Origin: Microvelia longipes
Lineage: Eukaryota; Arthropoda; Insecta; Hemiptera; Veliidae
Reading direction: 5' to 3'
DNA length: 64,000 bases
Assembly: GCA_018340805.1 (NCBI GenBank)
Contig: JACMZG010001863.1
Location: forward strand, 22,826,548-22,890,547
The translations under genes and the position numbers were made by a program. Position 1 is the first letter of the stretch; every line of letters starts with the position of its first letter. Shown in pieces: positions 23,401 through 34,700 of this stretch. Under the pieces are notes generated by a model that was not told where the DNA came from, did not search any database, and worked only from the letters and a program-made list of their open reading frames with translations.

Positions 23401-26400
23401 GGCGAAAATCATGGAAGGAAGGATTTCTTTTGGTTCACTGTGATCCCTAACCCTTAGAGGGATCCTCATAGATCAATATATTTCCACCCCACAGAGTTTT
23501 CATATTAAAAATGTCAACTGAACAAAACCGAAGCTATTATTAAAGTACTTTTAAAAAAGTTTTTAATAAATAGTAACAATTTTTATAAACATTATTTAAT
23601 TTTAAAACAAGAAGAAGAGAAACAGAGCAGTCTACTTACCCGGTCTTTAGATTCATGAAGCCAAACTATATCAGGTTGTGGATTCCCATCAACATCACAT
23701 GCTAGAGTTACCATACGTCCGTGATCTGCTTGAACACTCTGAGGTTTATGTCGAAATTTCGGACCATCTAAAACAACAGAAAGATAGCATGATTAGTTAT
23801 CATTTTGTGGTAATCAGTATTAATACTAGTAATCATATTTATTTTAATAGTATCAGTGGAAAAACAGCAAAGGGGGAAAATGGTCATAATTTAATATTTC
23901 TTTATCACCCAAAAAGACAAACAGTATAAGCCATGGTGAAAAACTACTAATTTAGCATGAAGTTAAAAACCAAACTACTTACAGCTAATATCTAAGGTTT
24001 CAGATTCTTCGCTCTTTCCAACAGCATTGTGTACTTCACATTTTACTATGGAGTCATGCTGGGCTCTCGTTACGTTAGTTAAAACTAATTCGGTAGTCGC
24101 ATCGCTTTCCACCATTCGATCGTTTATAAACCACCTAAAAATGATAAGTTAAGTCATTGAAATACATTGTCTTAAATAGAAAATACAAAAATATATTATA
24201 CATTTCAAAGTTATTTCGATAATAAATAAATAAATAAAATAAAATTTAACCTGTTTGAAGGTTAAATGAAGCCTTAAAAGCTCTTAAAGCAAATGACATC
24301 ATGCTCTTAATAGCAATAGCTAATAATTTTTTAAATTAAAAGTTATATAAGTATAAGGTATTATAAGGTAATCAGGATGAATTCAATTATTTTAAAACTG
24401 GTTAACAGTTAATAAATAAACTGAGTGCACTTCTATTTTTAATTTATACCAAATTCTTACCAAAAGAACAAATTTTAAATAATTTGTGATTAAAGAATAG
24501 TTACATACTATTTACAAAATATTATTTTTTATAATAGATCAAAGAAAAGGTAAGGAATTCCTTTAATTTGATTTTTAAGGTCCAAAACAGAATAATAGAA
24601 GCCAAAATTACTGTCAGTAAATTTGGCTTTTACTATCCTATTTTGACCTTAAAAATTAAAATATTTTATAATAATTATAAATGTACAAACCTGTATGAAA
24701 CATCAGGCGGGTTAGCATCAGCTTTACATTTAAATCTAACATCCACTCCCTCAACTAACCTTGATGGACCACCCTCTATAGATACAGATACCTGAAATAA
24801 ACAGATTATACTAGATTTTAAACTTGTTTTGACATTAATTAATCAGCTGTTTGGCTATAGCATTAAAGAAAAATACCATTATGACTTGAATTAAATGAAA
24901 CTGGGCCCTTAAATGAAACGCCTGCCCTGGGCTTGCCCTAGCAAGCCCAGGGCAGGCACCAGGCTCGATGGGAGAGAGCTAATTTATTATGATAAATTAA
25001 TTATATTAAGTCGTGATTTATTATATTAGTTCATTTTTTTGTAAACCTTTGAACTGTTCGAATACAACAATGTAATTTTTAAAGTTAGTTTAATAATAAT
25101 AGTTAATACAGAAACTTCTATTATGAATTTTTACACAGCTTTATTGGAAAGTATGGTTAAAACTAAAAGTTAAAAGCTTTAACTGATTCAATGATAAAAT
25201 GCAGACATACCGCCCAGTATTTGAATGTCATTTTAAAAATAAAGGAGACAGGTAAAATTTGTATGGGCCTAGAGGCACATAAGCACCTTTAGGTGCTTAT
25301 GCAAGTAAACCCTATTTATTCTAAGTAAACCCGTCTTTAGACGGGTTTACTTAGAATAAACTAGTGAAGGGCAAAACCTCACATTTTTAGGTTTGATGCA
25401 TTTTATTTATTTAGCCCTTATAAATCAACTCTTAAATTGAAATATCATTGAATTATTTAAGACCCACTGGGAGAAAAGTATTAACACTCCCTAGCTTTAC
25501 TCTTCCTTCCCTTAATCGTTTATTCACTAAGCTTTAATAAAGAGCTACTATAAGAGTTACTAATAATGAGATAATAATACAATGACATTATAATAACATC
25601 ACAGTACTAGTACAAATACAACTCCTGGTGTAAATATATTAAATTAGAAGACACAGCTTCTAAATTAAGATTTTAGTAGAAAAAATACATAGTAAAAAAA
25701 TAGATAATGATTTAAAAGCAACAATAAAATCATAATAGAATAAAAATACAAACCTTGGGTGCGTATCTGACTTGTAGTTTAATTTTAGCACTTCTATAAG
25801 TCCTATCAGCAGTATTCTGAGCTTGACAAGTAAATTCAGTATTATGATGCTCTTTCTTAGGAATTAATCTAAGTATAGACTTAGCATTATATCTTCTACC
25901 ATCTTCTAACTTTTCTACTATATATTCAATTCCTTGTCTCAAAACATTGCCAAAACCATCTATCCATGTGATCTAAACACATAAATAAAAGTTAGATAGT
26001 TTTAGTTTACTGAAAACAAATGAAACTACAGGGATGCAATCAATGTTTTCAAACTAATAATAAAAATATAAAAAAGATTTAAGACCTGTTGCCACACTAT
26101 ATGTTATTTAAACAATATTTTTAGAGCTTTACTGATGAACTTGCAAAAACATAAATTTACTTGAACTTGCCAAAATTTAAAGAATGCTTCATAAAGGGAA
26201 AAAGCAAATGCCAAATATATGAAACTATCACACCCAGGCTGGCTAATAGTTGGTATAAAACCACTGGCAATGACAATGTGGGTTAAATAAAACTGAAATA
26301 AAAACAGATTACATCCAGTTAGCATTTTTTAATTATTACCATTATTTATTATTACTGATATACTCTAGTTTACCACAAACCTCAGTTGTAATATAACCAA

Positions 26401-28701
26401 AGTTGTAATATAACCTAAGTTGTAATAAAACCAGAGTTCTAATACAACCAAAGTTGTAATTAAACCAATGTTGTAATATATCTACATCACATATAGTTCA
26501 GGTGCATGTGGTACATACTATGTATCACAAATAGTACCAGATACTTATGTTTCATAATATAACGAACAAATACATGTAACATATTACATCCATGTAGTAT
26601 AGTATTACACTTATAATATTAGATACATATTATGTGAAACCTTTGATCAATAAATATTTCATTATTACGTCATTGCATTAGGTATCAAAATAAATTTAAT
26701 TATTTTCAATGCAAATTTTGACTGTGGCAGATCAAATGTAAACATATGAAATAGTTATTTGTAACTGTTAAAGCCAGGATATTATTGGAATAATTAGTTT
26801 GCACCTTCACTTGATCAAATTAATTGCTCTGTTAATACAACAATAACCAAGATTGACAGATTGCTTCTCCCACATGAAATATAATTGAAACATCTAATTT
26901 ATCTAACATTGATGTTATGGTTAAACAATGTTTAAAAATTTAACAAAATAAAAAGAAAATATACCAAGTTTTAGTTAATGTCAATCTCCTCAACAAAACA
27001 ATATAGAATAATACCAGTATACAGCTTAGTTTAAAACAAATAGCTTTAAATAGATCAAAAAAGGCAATTAGAGTAACTTCATAGAAAAAAGCATTATATT
27101 ATTGCTATTTTAAAATGTTTACTAATTTTAATAAGTTAATATTTAATACAAGTTCCATTTTATCTTGGATAAATAAGTAACTCTGAGAATAAAAATTGTA
27201 AATAATAATAAATTAATAATAAAGAAATAATAATAAATAAGTAGTGATAAAGGTAGAGGAATAACACAGCTAGATTGTATAGACATTGAAATGAAATAAC
27301 CGAAAACCAAGCAAAAGGCCAAACTTCCATAAATAAAAAATGTGAGCTACCTTTCAAACCTAAGTCAACATAAATTCAGATTGGAAACTACCTTGTTGGA
27401 AAGGTCAATACCAAGAATTGCTTCAAATAAAGTAAATCTAAAATATATTTTTTAGTTAAATCATTTAAAACCCACTAATCAATGTCAGAATGGATTGATT
27501 TGATTGGAAAAATTATTTAATGATACAAATTTTCTTATCTCCAATACAAAATAGTATAGTTAGATTTGCCAATCATCTAGTGCTCATACTGCTATTGTTT
27601 TAAAATTAAATGATATCTTTGACTTAATCATGAATCGGAGAATTTCTAAAATTTTAGAATTATTATAGCTTCAGTTGCTTTGGTTTACCAAATAAACAGT
27701 AAAATATTTACCTCAGATGGTGGCTTGCCTCCTAAGGAAACACATTCTAATTCTATTTCTCTATCTTCAGTAGTTTGCAGTTCATCACCCTGGACTATCC
27801 TAGGAGGTTCTGGAGGAGTCAGTACAGTAAGAACAGCAAATCTTGACCTAATACCATCCTCATTGTGACCAGGTCCTACTTGACATTGGTATTCACCATC
27901 ATCATCAAGAGATACTGGATATATCTCTAAACTGAAGTCTCCTGCAATATTAAGTAATTGTTAAGTAGAGATTCTTTGAATGACATAAACAAATGAAGTA
28001 TTTCTTTAAAGTTAGGATGAATACAAAGGTCTAATATATTTAAGGGAGATTTATATTTTAACCCAATAATATAAATATAACTTAATATTATTAAGTTATT
28101 TAATAAATCTTAATAATATCTTAATAAGTATAATATAATCTTAACAATATAATATGGGTATCTTAATAAATACCCATATTATTTATTTCATATGTAAAAA
28201 ATAAAATTTGTCAAAAGGAGTGTTTTAAGTGTGGAGTTCATCAATTTTAAATAAAATAAGTCTCGCCACACAAAAAAGAGTAGAAATACCAAGTAAATTT
28301 TAATTTCAGAATTTCTTAATTAATATTAAAGAGCTCCAGTATTATTAACTAAAATATATTTTTGATACGAAAATTAAAGTTACTTTTTAACTATTTGTTG
28401 ATATTAATTTCCTGACATATCACATCACAAATAATTCATGTAAAATAATTAAGTTACCTTCGTCATCGGAGCCAATCATTGAATATCTTTCGTAGCCCTG
28501 AAGATCTCTCTGATCTCCTAATGCAAAACCATCTTTGGTCCATTGAATGGCTCCGGTTTTTCCAATGACTCTGCAAGGGAGGGTAACTCTTGAACCAACT
28601 ACAGCTGTCTGATCTTGAGGTTCCATAGCAAACCTCTGATCTGCTTGAACCAATCCCAGAATAATGCATAGTGATGTTGTCCACCTCACCAATCCAGCCA
28701 T
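17184..28701 (-). CDS. rst: Roughest/Kirre-family cell adhesion molecule (11 coding exons, 734 residues)
   Basis: This is a type I membrane protein of the immunoglobulin superfamily (Roughest/Kirre/Neph). In insects these proteins pair across cell contacts with Sns/Hibris-type partners in myoblast fusion, eye cell sorting and nephrocyte slit diaphragms. Eleven exons with GT..AG borders join in phase to 734 codons plus TAA. Residues 1-20 are a signal peptide (VRWTTSLCIILGLVQA). Five Ig domains follow with cysteine pairs 43/101, 148/207, 253/297, 339/380 and 422/478 and the usual core tryptophans. A transmembrane helix lies at about 501-524 (LFVILAGVIGGVVIIIFITM). The cytoplasmic tail has a proline and tyrosine-rich end (YVPYVDYTRDY) and finishes in THV, a class I PDZ ligand also found in vertebrate Neph1. 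QRFAMEPQDQTAVVG after the signal peptide matches Roughest closely. Roughest and Kirre are paralogues in flies, so the exact symbol is less certain than the family. Confidence 0.95.
18394..18555. mobile_element. Small foldback/MITE-like element in rst intron 10
   Basis: About 160 bp bounded by inverted ends. The left end (18394-18417) reads TATGTCCACA..CAAGTTAAGTCT. The right end (18531-18555) reads AGACTTAACTTG..TGTGGACAT, which is its reverse complement with a 2-3 base indel. The interior has no coding capacity. No clear target-site duplication could be fixed by eye. Confidence 0.65.
20993..21291 (-). CDS. rst: rst coding exon 10: proximal cytoplasmic tail
   Basis: Acceptor TATTTTTGCAG|TAGAA; donor AAGACT|GTAAGT. 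Encodes residues 538-636. It contains LELRTGSSVSN and a short internal repeat of the type GVPLAGP/GVPLTG/GVPLAGP, then RFSSGDFNDPVF. The 'GVPLAGP...F.GDF' pattern fits the Roughest tail. Confidence 0.92.
21451..21570 (-). CDS. rst: rst coding exon 9: transmembrane segment
   Basis: Acceptor TTTGTTTCAG|AAAA; donor AATCAA|GTAAGT. Encodes residues 498-536: a short juxtamembrane piece, the hydrophobic helix (LFVILAGVIGG...IVIC) and the basic stop-transfer sequence QRKVKKPSSKS. The membrane span falls in its own small exon. Confidence 0.94.
22128..22320 (-). CDS. rst: rst coding exon 8: end of Ig5
   Basis: Acceptor TTATTTCAG|GTAT; donor CACAGA|GTAAGT. Encodes VLWSYKGEDI, RDSKPEHFGTYNCTVINSYG (cysteine 478) and SLEISLRAQ at 496, leaving one base for the next exon. 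'HFGTYNCTV.NSYG' is well conserved in this family. Confidence 0.95.
22877..23098 (-). CDS. rst: rst coding exon 7: end of Ig4 and start of Ig5
   Basis: Acceptor AATTTTTCAG|GTTG; donor TCAAAG|GTAATA. Encodes VVSTSMNYSV, DTAGRYYCKASVMGFPEVG (cysteine 380), then RGPPSIISHRTQFG and RVECSAFAIPPPSK (cysteine 422). It is 74 whole codons long, residues 359-432. Confidence 0.95.
23640..23767 (-). CDS. rst: rst coding exon 6: first half of Ig4
   Basis: Acceptor TTGTTTTAG|ATGG; donor GACCGG|GTAAGT. Encodes YGPKFRHKPQSVQADHG, LACDVDGNPQPDIVW (cysteine 339, tryptophan 351) and ends at residue 358. Confidence 0.94.
23983..24134 (-). CDS. rst: rst coding exon 5: second half of Ig3
   Basis: Acceptor CATTTTTAG|GTGG; donor TTAGCT|GTAAGT. 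Begins WFINDRMVES and runs through VKCEVHNAVGKSEES (cysteine 297) to LDIS at residue 315. The codon for residue 316 (Tyr) is split with exon 6. Confidence 0.94.
24570..24658. repeat. Imperfect foldback in rst intron 4-side DNA (intron 3/4 region)
   Basis: Two arms of about 40 bp face each other with almost no loop. The left starts ATTTTTAAGGTCCAAAA and the right ends TTTTGACCTTAAAAAT, with AGCCAAA and TTTGGCT near the centre. About one base in six is mismatched. It lies between exons 4 and 5 of the rst gene and resembles a tiny decayed MITE. Confidence 0.7.
24691..24791 (-). CDS. rst: rst coding exon 4: first half of Ig3
   Basis: Acceptor TTATTTCAG|GTATC; donor ATACAG|GTTTGT. Encodes VSVSIEGGPSRLVEG through KCKADANPPDVSY (residues 232-264, cysteine 253). 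The arginine codon at 265 is split with the next exon. Confidence 0.93.
24920..24957. repeat. Perfect 17 bp GC-rich hairpin in rst intron 3
   Basis: The left arm 24920-24936 (GCCTGCCCTGGGCTTGC) is the exact reverse complement of 24941-24957, with a four-base loop CCTA. It is extremely GC-rich for this region. Confidence 0.95.
25278..25359. repeat. Two adjacent perfect hairpins in rst intron 3
   Basis: Hairpin 1 has arms at 25278-25288 (CATAAGCACCT) and 25291-25301. Hairpin 2 has 21 bp arms at 25316-25336 and 25339-25359, with CCCGTCT next to the loop. Both are perfect and both have the two-base loop TT. They sit 15 bp apart. Confidence 0.95.
25754..25972 (-). CDS. rst: rst coding exon 3: remainder of Ig2
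   Basis: Acceptor TGTGTTTAG|ATCAC; donor CCCAAG|GTTTGT. Encodes residues 159-231: ITWIDGFGNVL, PKKEHHNTEFTCQAQNTADR (cysteine 207) and ending VRYAPK. The 'PKKEHHNT..CQAQNTADRTYRSAK' block is a hallmark of the Roughest/Kirre family. The exon is 73 whole codons long. Confidence 0.96.
26379..26481. repeat. Short minisatellite, unit about 20 bp, in rst intron 2
   Basis: Five to six imperfect copies of a unit like AACCAAAGTTGTAATATA run head to tail (AACCTCAGTTGTAATATA, AACCAAAGTTGTAATATA, AACCTAAGTTGTAATAAA and so on). Confidence 0.85.
27712..27941 (-). CDS. rst: rst coding exon 2: end of Ig1 and start of Ig2
   Basis: Acceptor AATATTGCAG|GAGAC; donor TCTGAG|GTAAAT. Encodes residues 82-158, including the Ig1 closing motif DDDGEYQCQVG (cysteine 101), the linker TPPEPPRI and the first Ig2 cysteine (148, in ELECVSLGG). 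It ends on a whole codon. Confidence 0.95.
28149..28182. repeat. 13 bp hairpin in rst intron 1
   Basis: The arms at 28149-28161 and 28170-28182 pair perfectly through ATGGGTAT and ATACCCAT, with an eight-base loop. The surrounding 100 bp consists of short TTAATAA-type repeats. Confidence 0.8.
28458..28701 (-). CDS. rst: rst coding exon 1: signal peptide and first half of Ig1
   Basis: Codes for residues 1-81 plus one base. I chose the ATG at 28701 because it starts MAGLVRWTTS, a compact signal peptide. The upstream in-frame ATGs (28722 and 28713) lie before TTACAG|AGA at 28710-28703, which looks like an acceptor for a 5' UTR intron. The donor is GAAG|GTAACT. Ig1 cysteine 43 and the WTKD core at 54 lie here. 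Confidence 0.93.
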
Positions 28702-31700
28702 TCTCTGTAACATTGATAACACATTATTAGAGTTGCTATTGTAATAGAAATTAACTAATTAATATAGAAAGCTAGCAATTTTATTGACCAAGCTCTATTG
28801 CATATAATATTTAATACAAATAAACATTTTGAGTTCTGATATTGCTCCCAGAGGCAAGTTAAATTAGCAGCAATTTAAACAACAATAATAAATAAACCAA
28901 TCAGTAAAGAAACAAAAGATGAAAAGCTAAGGGCAAAGTCAATGCTCATAATTGAATTTGGCCTCAACACATGACTAATTCCACTGTTCCTATGTATTAC
29001 TATACTTAACAAATACCAAACTATCTTTTCTTATAAAGAAATCAATTAAATAAAGAGTTCTGGCATAATGCACACAAGTAAGTTATTTGTCATATTTAAA
29101 TTTTATTATCTCAGTACAAATATTTTAAGCAAAAAAACATTTTATTTAAATGTGAAGCTTTATTATATCTAATATCTAGTCACATTAAGTGCAGAAATAC
29201 GATACAAATAAGTTCTGATTATTTGATTCCAATAATCAGAATTTAAAAAATGGATTTAGGTCTAGGAGAATTATGCAATCAAATAAATCTGTAAGAAAAT
29301 ACCATAAAAATCTGAAAAATTTATAAATTTTTTTTAACGGTTGATTCAAAAACATAGGATTGGACAACTATTTTGTCATTGGCTTTGAAAAAGGTATTGA
29401 GAGAAGTTTATGTTTCCAGGAGTTTTAGAAAATTAAATTTTCCAAAAGCATAAAGTTTTCATAAAAGATAGAGGGGGTATGGGAAATGTGTTTAAAATAA
29501 AAGAGACACGAATTACTATTTTCTACAAAAACTCACTAAATATATTATTCCTTTGATGGTTCGTAGAATAAACAGAGTTTTTATTTTTAGGGAAAATTTC
29601 GGGTAGCAAAATTAAAGTTGACAGAATTTAGATTTGGAAAAGAGAAAATAAACAACTAAATATCCCTAACTCGTTCCCTTTCTTCACTAAAAACTACTAA
29701 TTGGTACAAAACAACATTTTCAGAAATAAGAGAAAAAGACAAACAAAATTTGACCTACTTTTTGCAGTTTTCATAAAATAATATTTTGCATAAAGCCAAC
29801 AACCATTATTTAAAGAAACTTATTAGTAGTATTAGATTTAAAATTTTAAAACTAAAGCAGGTATAGTTGCATATTGTCACAAAAACAAACTGTTTTAGTG
29901 AGAAATTAATGGTGCACTCAAATAAATAAGAGAAATGAACAAAAATAATAACACAAAGTATAATTATTATACTTGTATTAAATATTAAAATTTTGCATTA
30001 AATTCCATTTTAACTTTGAAATAAAAGAACATAGTAGAATTAGAAATGTTTTGTTTATTATTTATTAAATTTCTTTAATGAGTTTCTTTGAAAGATTCTA
30101 ATTTTTAAATTTATAATGTAGAGTAGAGAGCATACACAGCATGTATGCTCTCTACCTTTTTGGTAGAGTTACTTTTAGATATAGATAATGATATTTGTAA
30201 TATACGTTTTAATTATTATTATCCAGACTAGTAGATAAATTATAATTTAAAGTTTATCTTAAAAAGTTCTGTTTCCCTTTTTACTTGATATTTTATTTTA
30301 CATTTTGTAGCATTAATAAAATATATTTATTTATCTTTTCTAAAATAAACCATAAGAGCTGTAATTGATAAATAAATAAAAAATATAAAATAAATGCATT
30401 ATTATAACCATTAAAGCATATTATTACATTTTACTTTTTAAACATTCTAGCACATGCATATATTAGTAGTTCATTGTTTACTTATTAAACTTTAAAAATT
30501 GGTTATAATTCTTGGAAATATTTTTTAAAGAAACTTAACGTCATACAGAATTAAAACACCAAAAATATGAACATTTGAATTGATTTTGCCCTTTCATCCT
30601 TTTATTTGCCCTTTCATCAATTTATTGTTCCTATTTAAATTATGCACATACTGCCCTTATAAACTGTAATAAAAATAATTTAATTTATTATTTAAATTTA
30701 AATAATCATAACTTTATTTCATTCTCTAAATTACACAATTATTTATTTTTTTGTGTTTTTAATTTTTTAACACTTAAGTTAAGAAAGATCTCTTGAATTA
30801 AATACAATAGTTTTAAGTAGCAAAGATTCAAAATTATATCTTGAGAGCTAGTGAAGTATTAAGATTATTAAGAGTGGTGCAGATAATTAAAATAATGTGT
30901 TTAGTTTAAAAACAAAAAAAAAGTGCTGTAGAGCACTTCAAGAAAAGAAGTTAAATTTTTATAATGATCTAAAAAAATTATGAAAAAATAAATTAATAGA
31001 ATGACTCTGTAAAATTAAACAAAAGCTTTTATACATAAGATTGCATTAAGAGCTTGATTTTTTCTCGTATACTAATAAAAGGTCAGCAAATGACCTTAAA
31101 CAAGGTGGAAAAATACATTTTCTAATAAAACCCCAAGAGAGAAAAGTGTTAGACTTCCGGCACCCTTTAAAACGATAACTGCAACACCCAGGAAGCGAGC
31201 AATTCACAGGATCTTAACAATAAAATGAAATAAGAACCTTTTTTTATGAAATGTAATGCCATTATATGTCCCATCTTATTATTTTATATTCCTCCTTTTC
31301 ATTTATATAATCAGGCAGACTAAGTAATATTAAAATTTATGAATTCTAATGGCATTTTATAATATTTTATAACTTCCCAGAGAAGTATATTTTTTTAGAG
31401 ATTTTTCATCTTCACACTTTAATATTTCAGATTGATAATACTAAAGATACAAAATAATGTAATTTGGTTTTTATATTAAATTTTCTTTTTGTATAATGAA
31501 AATAAAAATACTGATATTTTTTAATGATTTAAATAAAGACAAGTTCGCCATTAACTAATTAAATTTATTCAGAGATAAAATGTTCTTAAATAATTTTAAA
31601 GGCATCATTATAAGAAAGTATAGGCTAAATTAGAATTAGTAAATACTGCCTGGCATAAAACATATAAAAATGTTTTTTACCTTACGTTTAATTAAAATTA

Positions 31701-34700
31701 ATCATCACATATATGAGAATTTATTCATGTTTTTTCATATCTTTTGACAACAGCATGAAAAGCAAGCAGATTATGTTCAGAACATCACACTTGATATAAA
31801 TAAATAAAATTGATAAATAAATTTAGTTTAAAAAGATAATTATTAAATAAATAACATATACAGATAGACTTTGAAGCAAAATGAATACTATACACTTAGG
31901 TCATTTACTACTTAAGAGGAATGAAGATGACAACTAAATAAGAAATGCAGTAAACAGAAAACATAGGAGAAAAGGAAAGCAATAAAACATAAGATGTTAA
32001 TATGGAAGGGAAATGACACATGTGATGTCTTGCATCATAAACTAACATTACCTACAAACTAGTCACCCTTAAACATTTTAAAATAAAGGTGTCAAGTGTA
32101 CCACACTTTCAGCAAAAAATGTTCCCAGAAAAGATTTATTGAGTAAAACATGTGGTTAGAGAAAAAGAGAATGATCAGAGAGACATAAAGGTTTTTAGAG
32201 AGAAAACAAAAAAGTTCAATTTCTGTTTTTTATTAGGAGAAGTTTCCTAAAAGCTGAGAAGCTCTTAAGTTTATTCATCTGTTAAAATTATAAATAAATA
32301 ATTATTTAAATGAGAAAAGAAAGTAATTGCTAAAAAAATGTTTTTAATTTAATAAAAACTTATTAGGTGATAAGAAGAATATACCTTGTATATTAGTAGT
32401 TGTTATAGAATAATAGAATAATGGAATTAGTGGTTGTTTTGGAAGACCAGCTAAATGCTGAACAACAACCATTTATTATCCATGTGTTATATTTATTTAT
32501 TCTTTTGTTAGCTTTTATTGTAAACGTTAGTTATAAAAGTTGTTTTATTTGTTTATTTTATTTTGTACAAAAGAAGCAAACCTTTTGATTTGAAGCAAAA
32601 CTGAATATTATACACACATCAACTTAGAAATTTTCTGCTTGGACATCAGAAGTAAAATTCAGTTTAATAGAGTCAGTCAGAGTGGAAGAGTACAGTAAGT
32701 TGGTTCAGCCTTAATATAGACATATAGTTTTTTTTGCCACCTAAGTTTTTCTTCGTGTGATTTATTTCCAAGGTATTCAGAGATCTTGCGTAGTTTCATT
32801 GTGGCCGAGGTGAATTAATTATATAATTATTTAACCTTGCATTATGAAACTATAATGCAAAGTGGATGCAAAGGTGAATTTGAGTATTATATAGCTTTCA
32901 ATTACAATATGGAGAACAACACTTGTATCTCTCCAATCACTGAGTCATCACACTCAACTCCGGAGCTAGAATATAAAAGCAAGTCACTAATTATGCATTA
33001 GTAAGCACAGCTTATGTTTATCTGATAGGTACCTTCAGCTTGTGAAAAGCGTTCTCACCTATTTTAGGGAGTTGATTGAGAACAAGAGGTCCCCACATCC
33101 TCTGAGACACACCATTAGAATTAGACTCCACAAGAACATGTACACATTGAAAATAAAGTATGAGCTGTACAAATTTTGCTATTAAAATGGAAAAAAATAT
33201 AACATATAAAACAACATAAAGCAAGACTACCATTTTAAACCCATCTATTAAAACCGTAATATAATCTTAAAGCATAAACAAGCAAAAAAAACATAAAGAA
33301 GCAATGTTCTTCACTCTTTAAAATTAATATACACCACTTTTAAGTTTTTCCCAGAAAATGTATAAGACTATTAAAAAAACGTTAAAAAAATGTAACTTTA
33401 AAAATAATTTATTATATTTTATCTGTAGACATATACGATAATAATGGAGTTTCTTCAGCGGTAGAAAATGGTACTTTTTTACAAGAAAAAATATTCAAAA
33501 GGTTATAAAAGATGAAAATAAAACTTTGCACATTTAGGGAAATTTAGGGAGAAAAAGTTTTTCAAAAAATGTTACAAAAGAGGCCAACAAACGGTAAAAA
33601 AGAGATTTTTATTACAACAAATTTGTACAAAAAATGACTTGCAAAGAAAAAAAATCGTACAGGTACTTTTATTTTAACAATTAAAGCCCTCTTTTCACTC
33701 CTGTGTAATAAAAGAACTAACGATTGGAATAATTGAATGAACAAGTACAAAAAAAAAATAATTGAAATCAAATGTGAGCAAATAAATTGATTGAAGTTAC
33801 GTCCACAAACACAAGTTAACTTAGGTAAGTAACGGCTTTGATAAGTTACACGGTTAAACTTCGTCAACAAATCTCTTTTCATAATTGCCACCTCATTGTT
33901 GCCGTAACTTAACGTAGAATTCGTATGTATGAAGACAAAGCTATTGACAAAACATACACACCTCAAAATATATAAATATTGAAAATAAAAAGGAGTCTTT
34001 AAAAAATGTATTATGTTTTTCCCACAATGGTTTGATCCAAAATTCTTTCAACTCCATAATTTTTGTTTATTTTAAAAACGATCGTGTCAATTACTTATTG
34101 AACATTGTATGAAGGTGTTCCGTCACTCGTTACTATAGTTAGTAATTCGTTATTATAGTATAAGTAACGTGGTTTCGTTAGTTTAGTAGTTAATGCAGTT
34201 TGTGTGTAGTATTCTAACGATTGAAGAACATTTAAGTGCACCGCGAACGGTATGCTATATTGGTGAATTATTAGCCAGAAGCAAAATAAAATGTTGAGGA
34301 TTTATCAGTCATCTGAAGTACACTAGTGCTAAATTTCAACTCTATTGGTCAGATTTTCAATTTTTAACGAATTCTTTAAAATGATTTATGACTCGGCAAA
34401 ATGGGTGATCGAAGTCCAACACTTTTCTATTACTGGCTGCACAAATAGGCCAAAATATTAATATTTACGCCAAGTTTCAACTCTCTGCATAAAAACGGTT
34501 ATGCGTGACACATCAGTCACACAGGCACGATGATGATCATTCAGAACGTCTTAAAAACGCATAAAACGATAATTTCTAATGAAATCTTGGTTTCAGATTT
34601 TTACTGTTTCCATATACCTACGATAGAATGTGAGGAAGAGTTTTAATATAAAACAACGAATAATACAATAAAATATAACACGATGAATATAATAAAAAAA

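Noticed and set aside
25278..25359. Hairpins considered as microRNA precursors
   Set aside because: Two-base loops and arms of 11-21 perfect pairs do not match animal pre-miRNA structure (about 22 imperfect pairs plus a larger loop).
28463..28684. Second - strand open frame over rst exon 1
   Set aside because: It is an out-of-frame shadow of the exon that codes for the signal peptide and Ig1.
33562..33966. 134-codon - strand open frame
   Set aside because: It is rich in Phe, Leu and Ile from AT-rich DNA, with no motif, no exon borders and no protein-like pattern.
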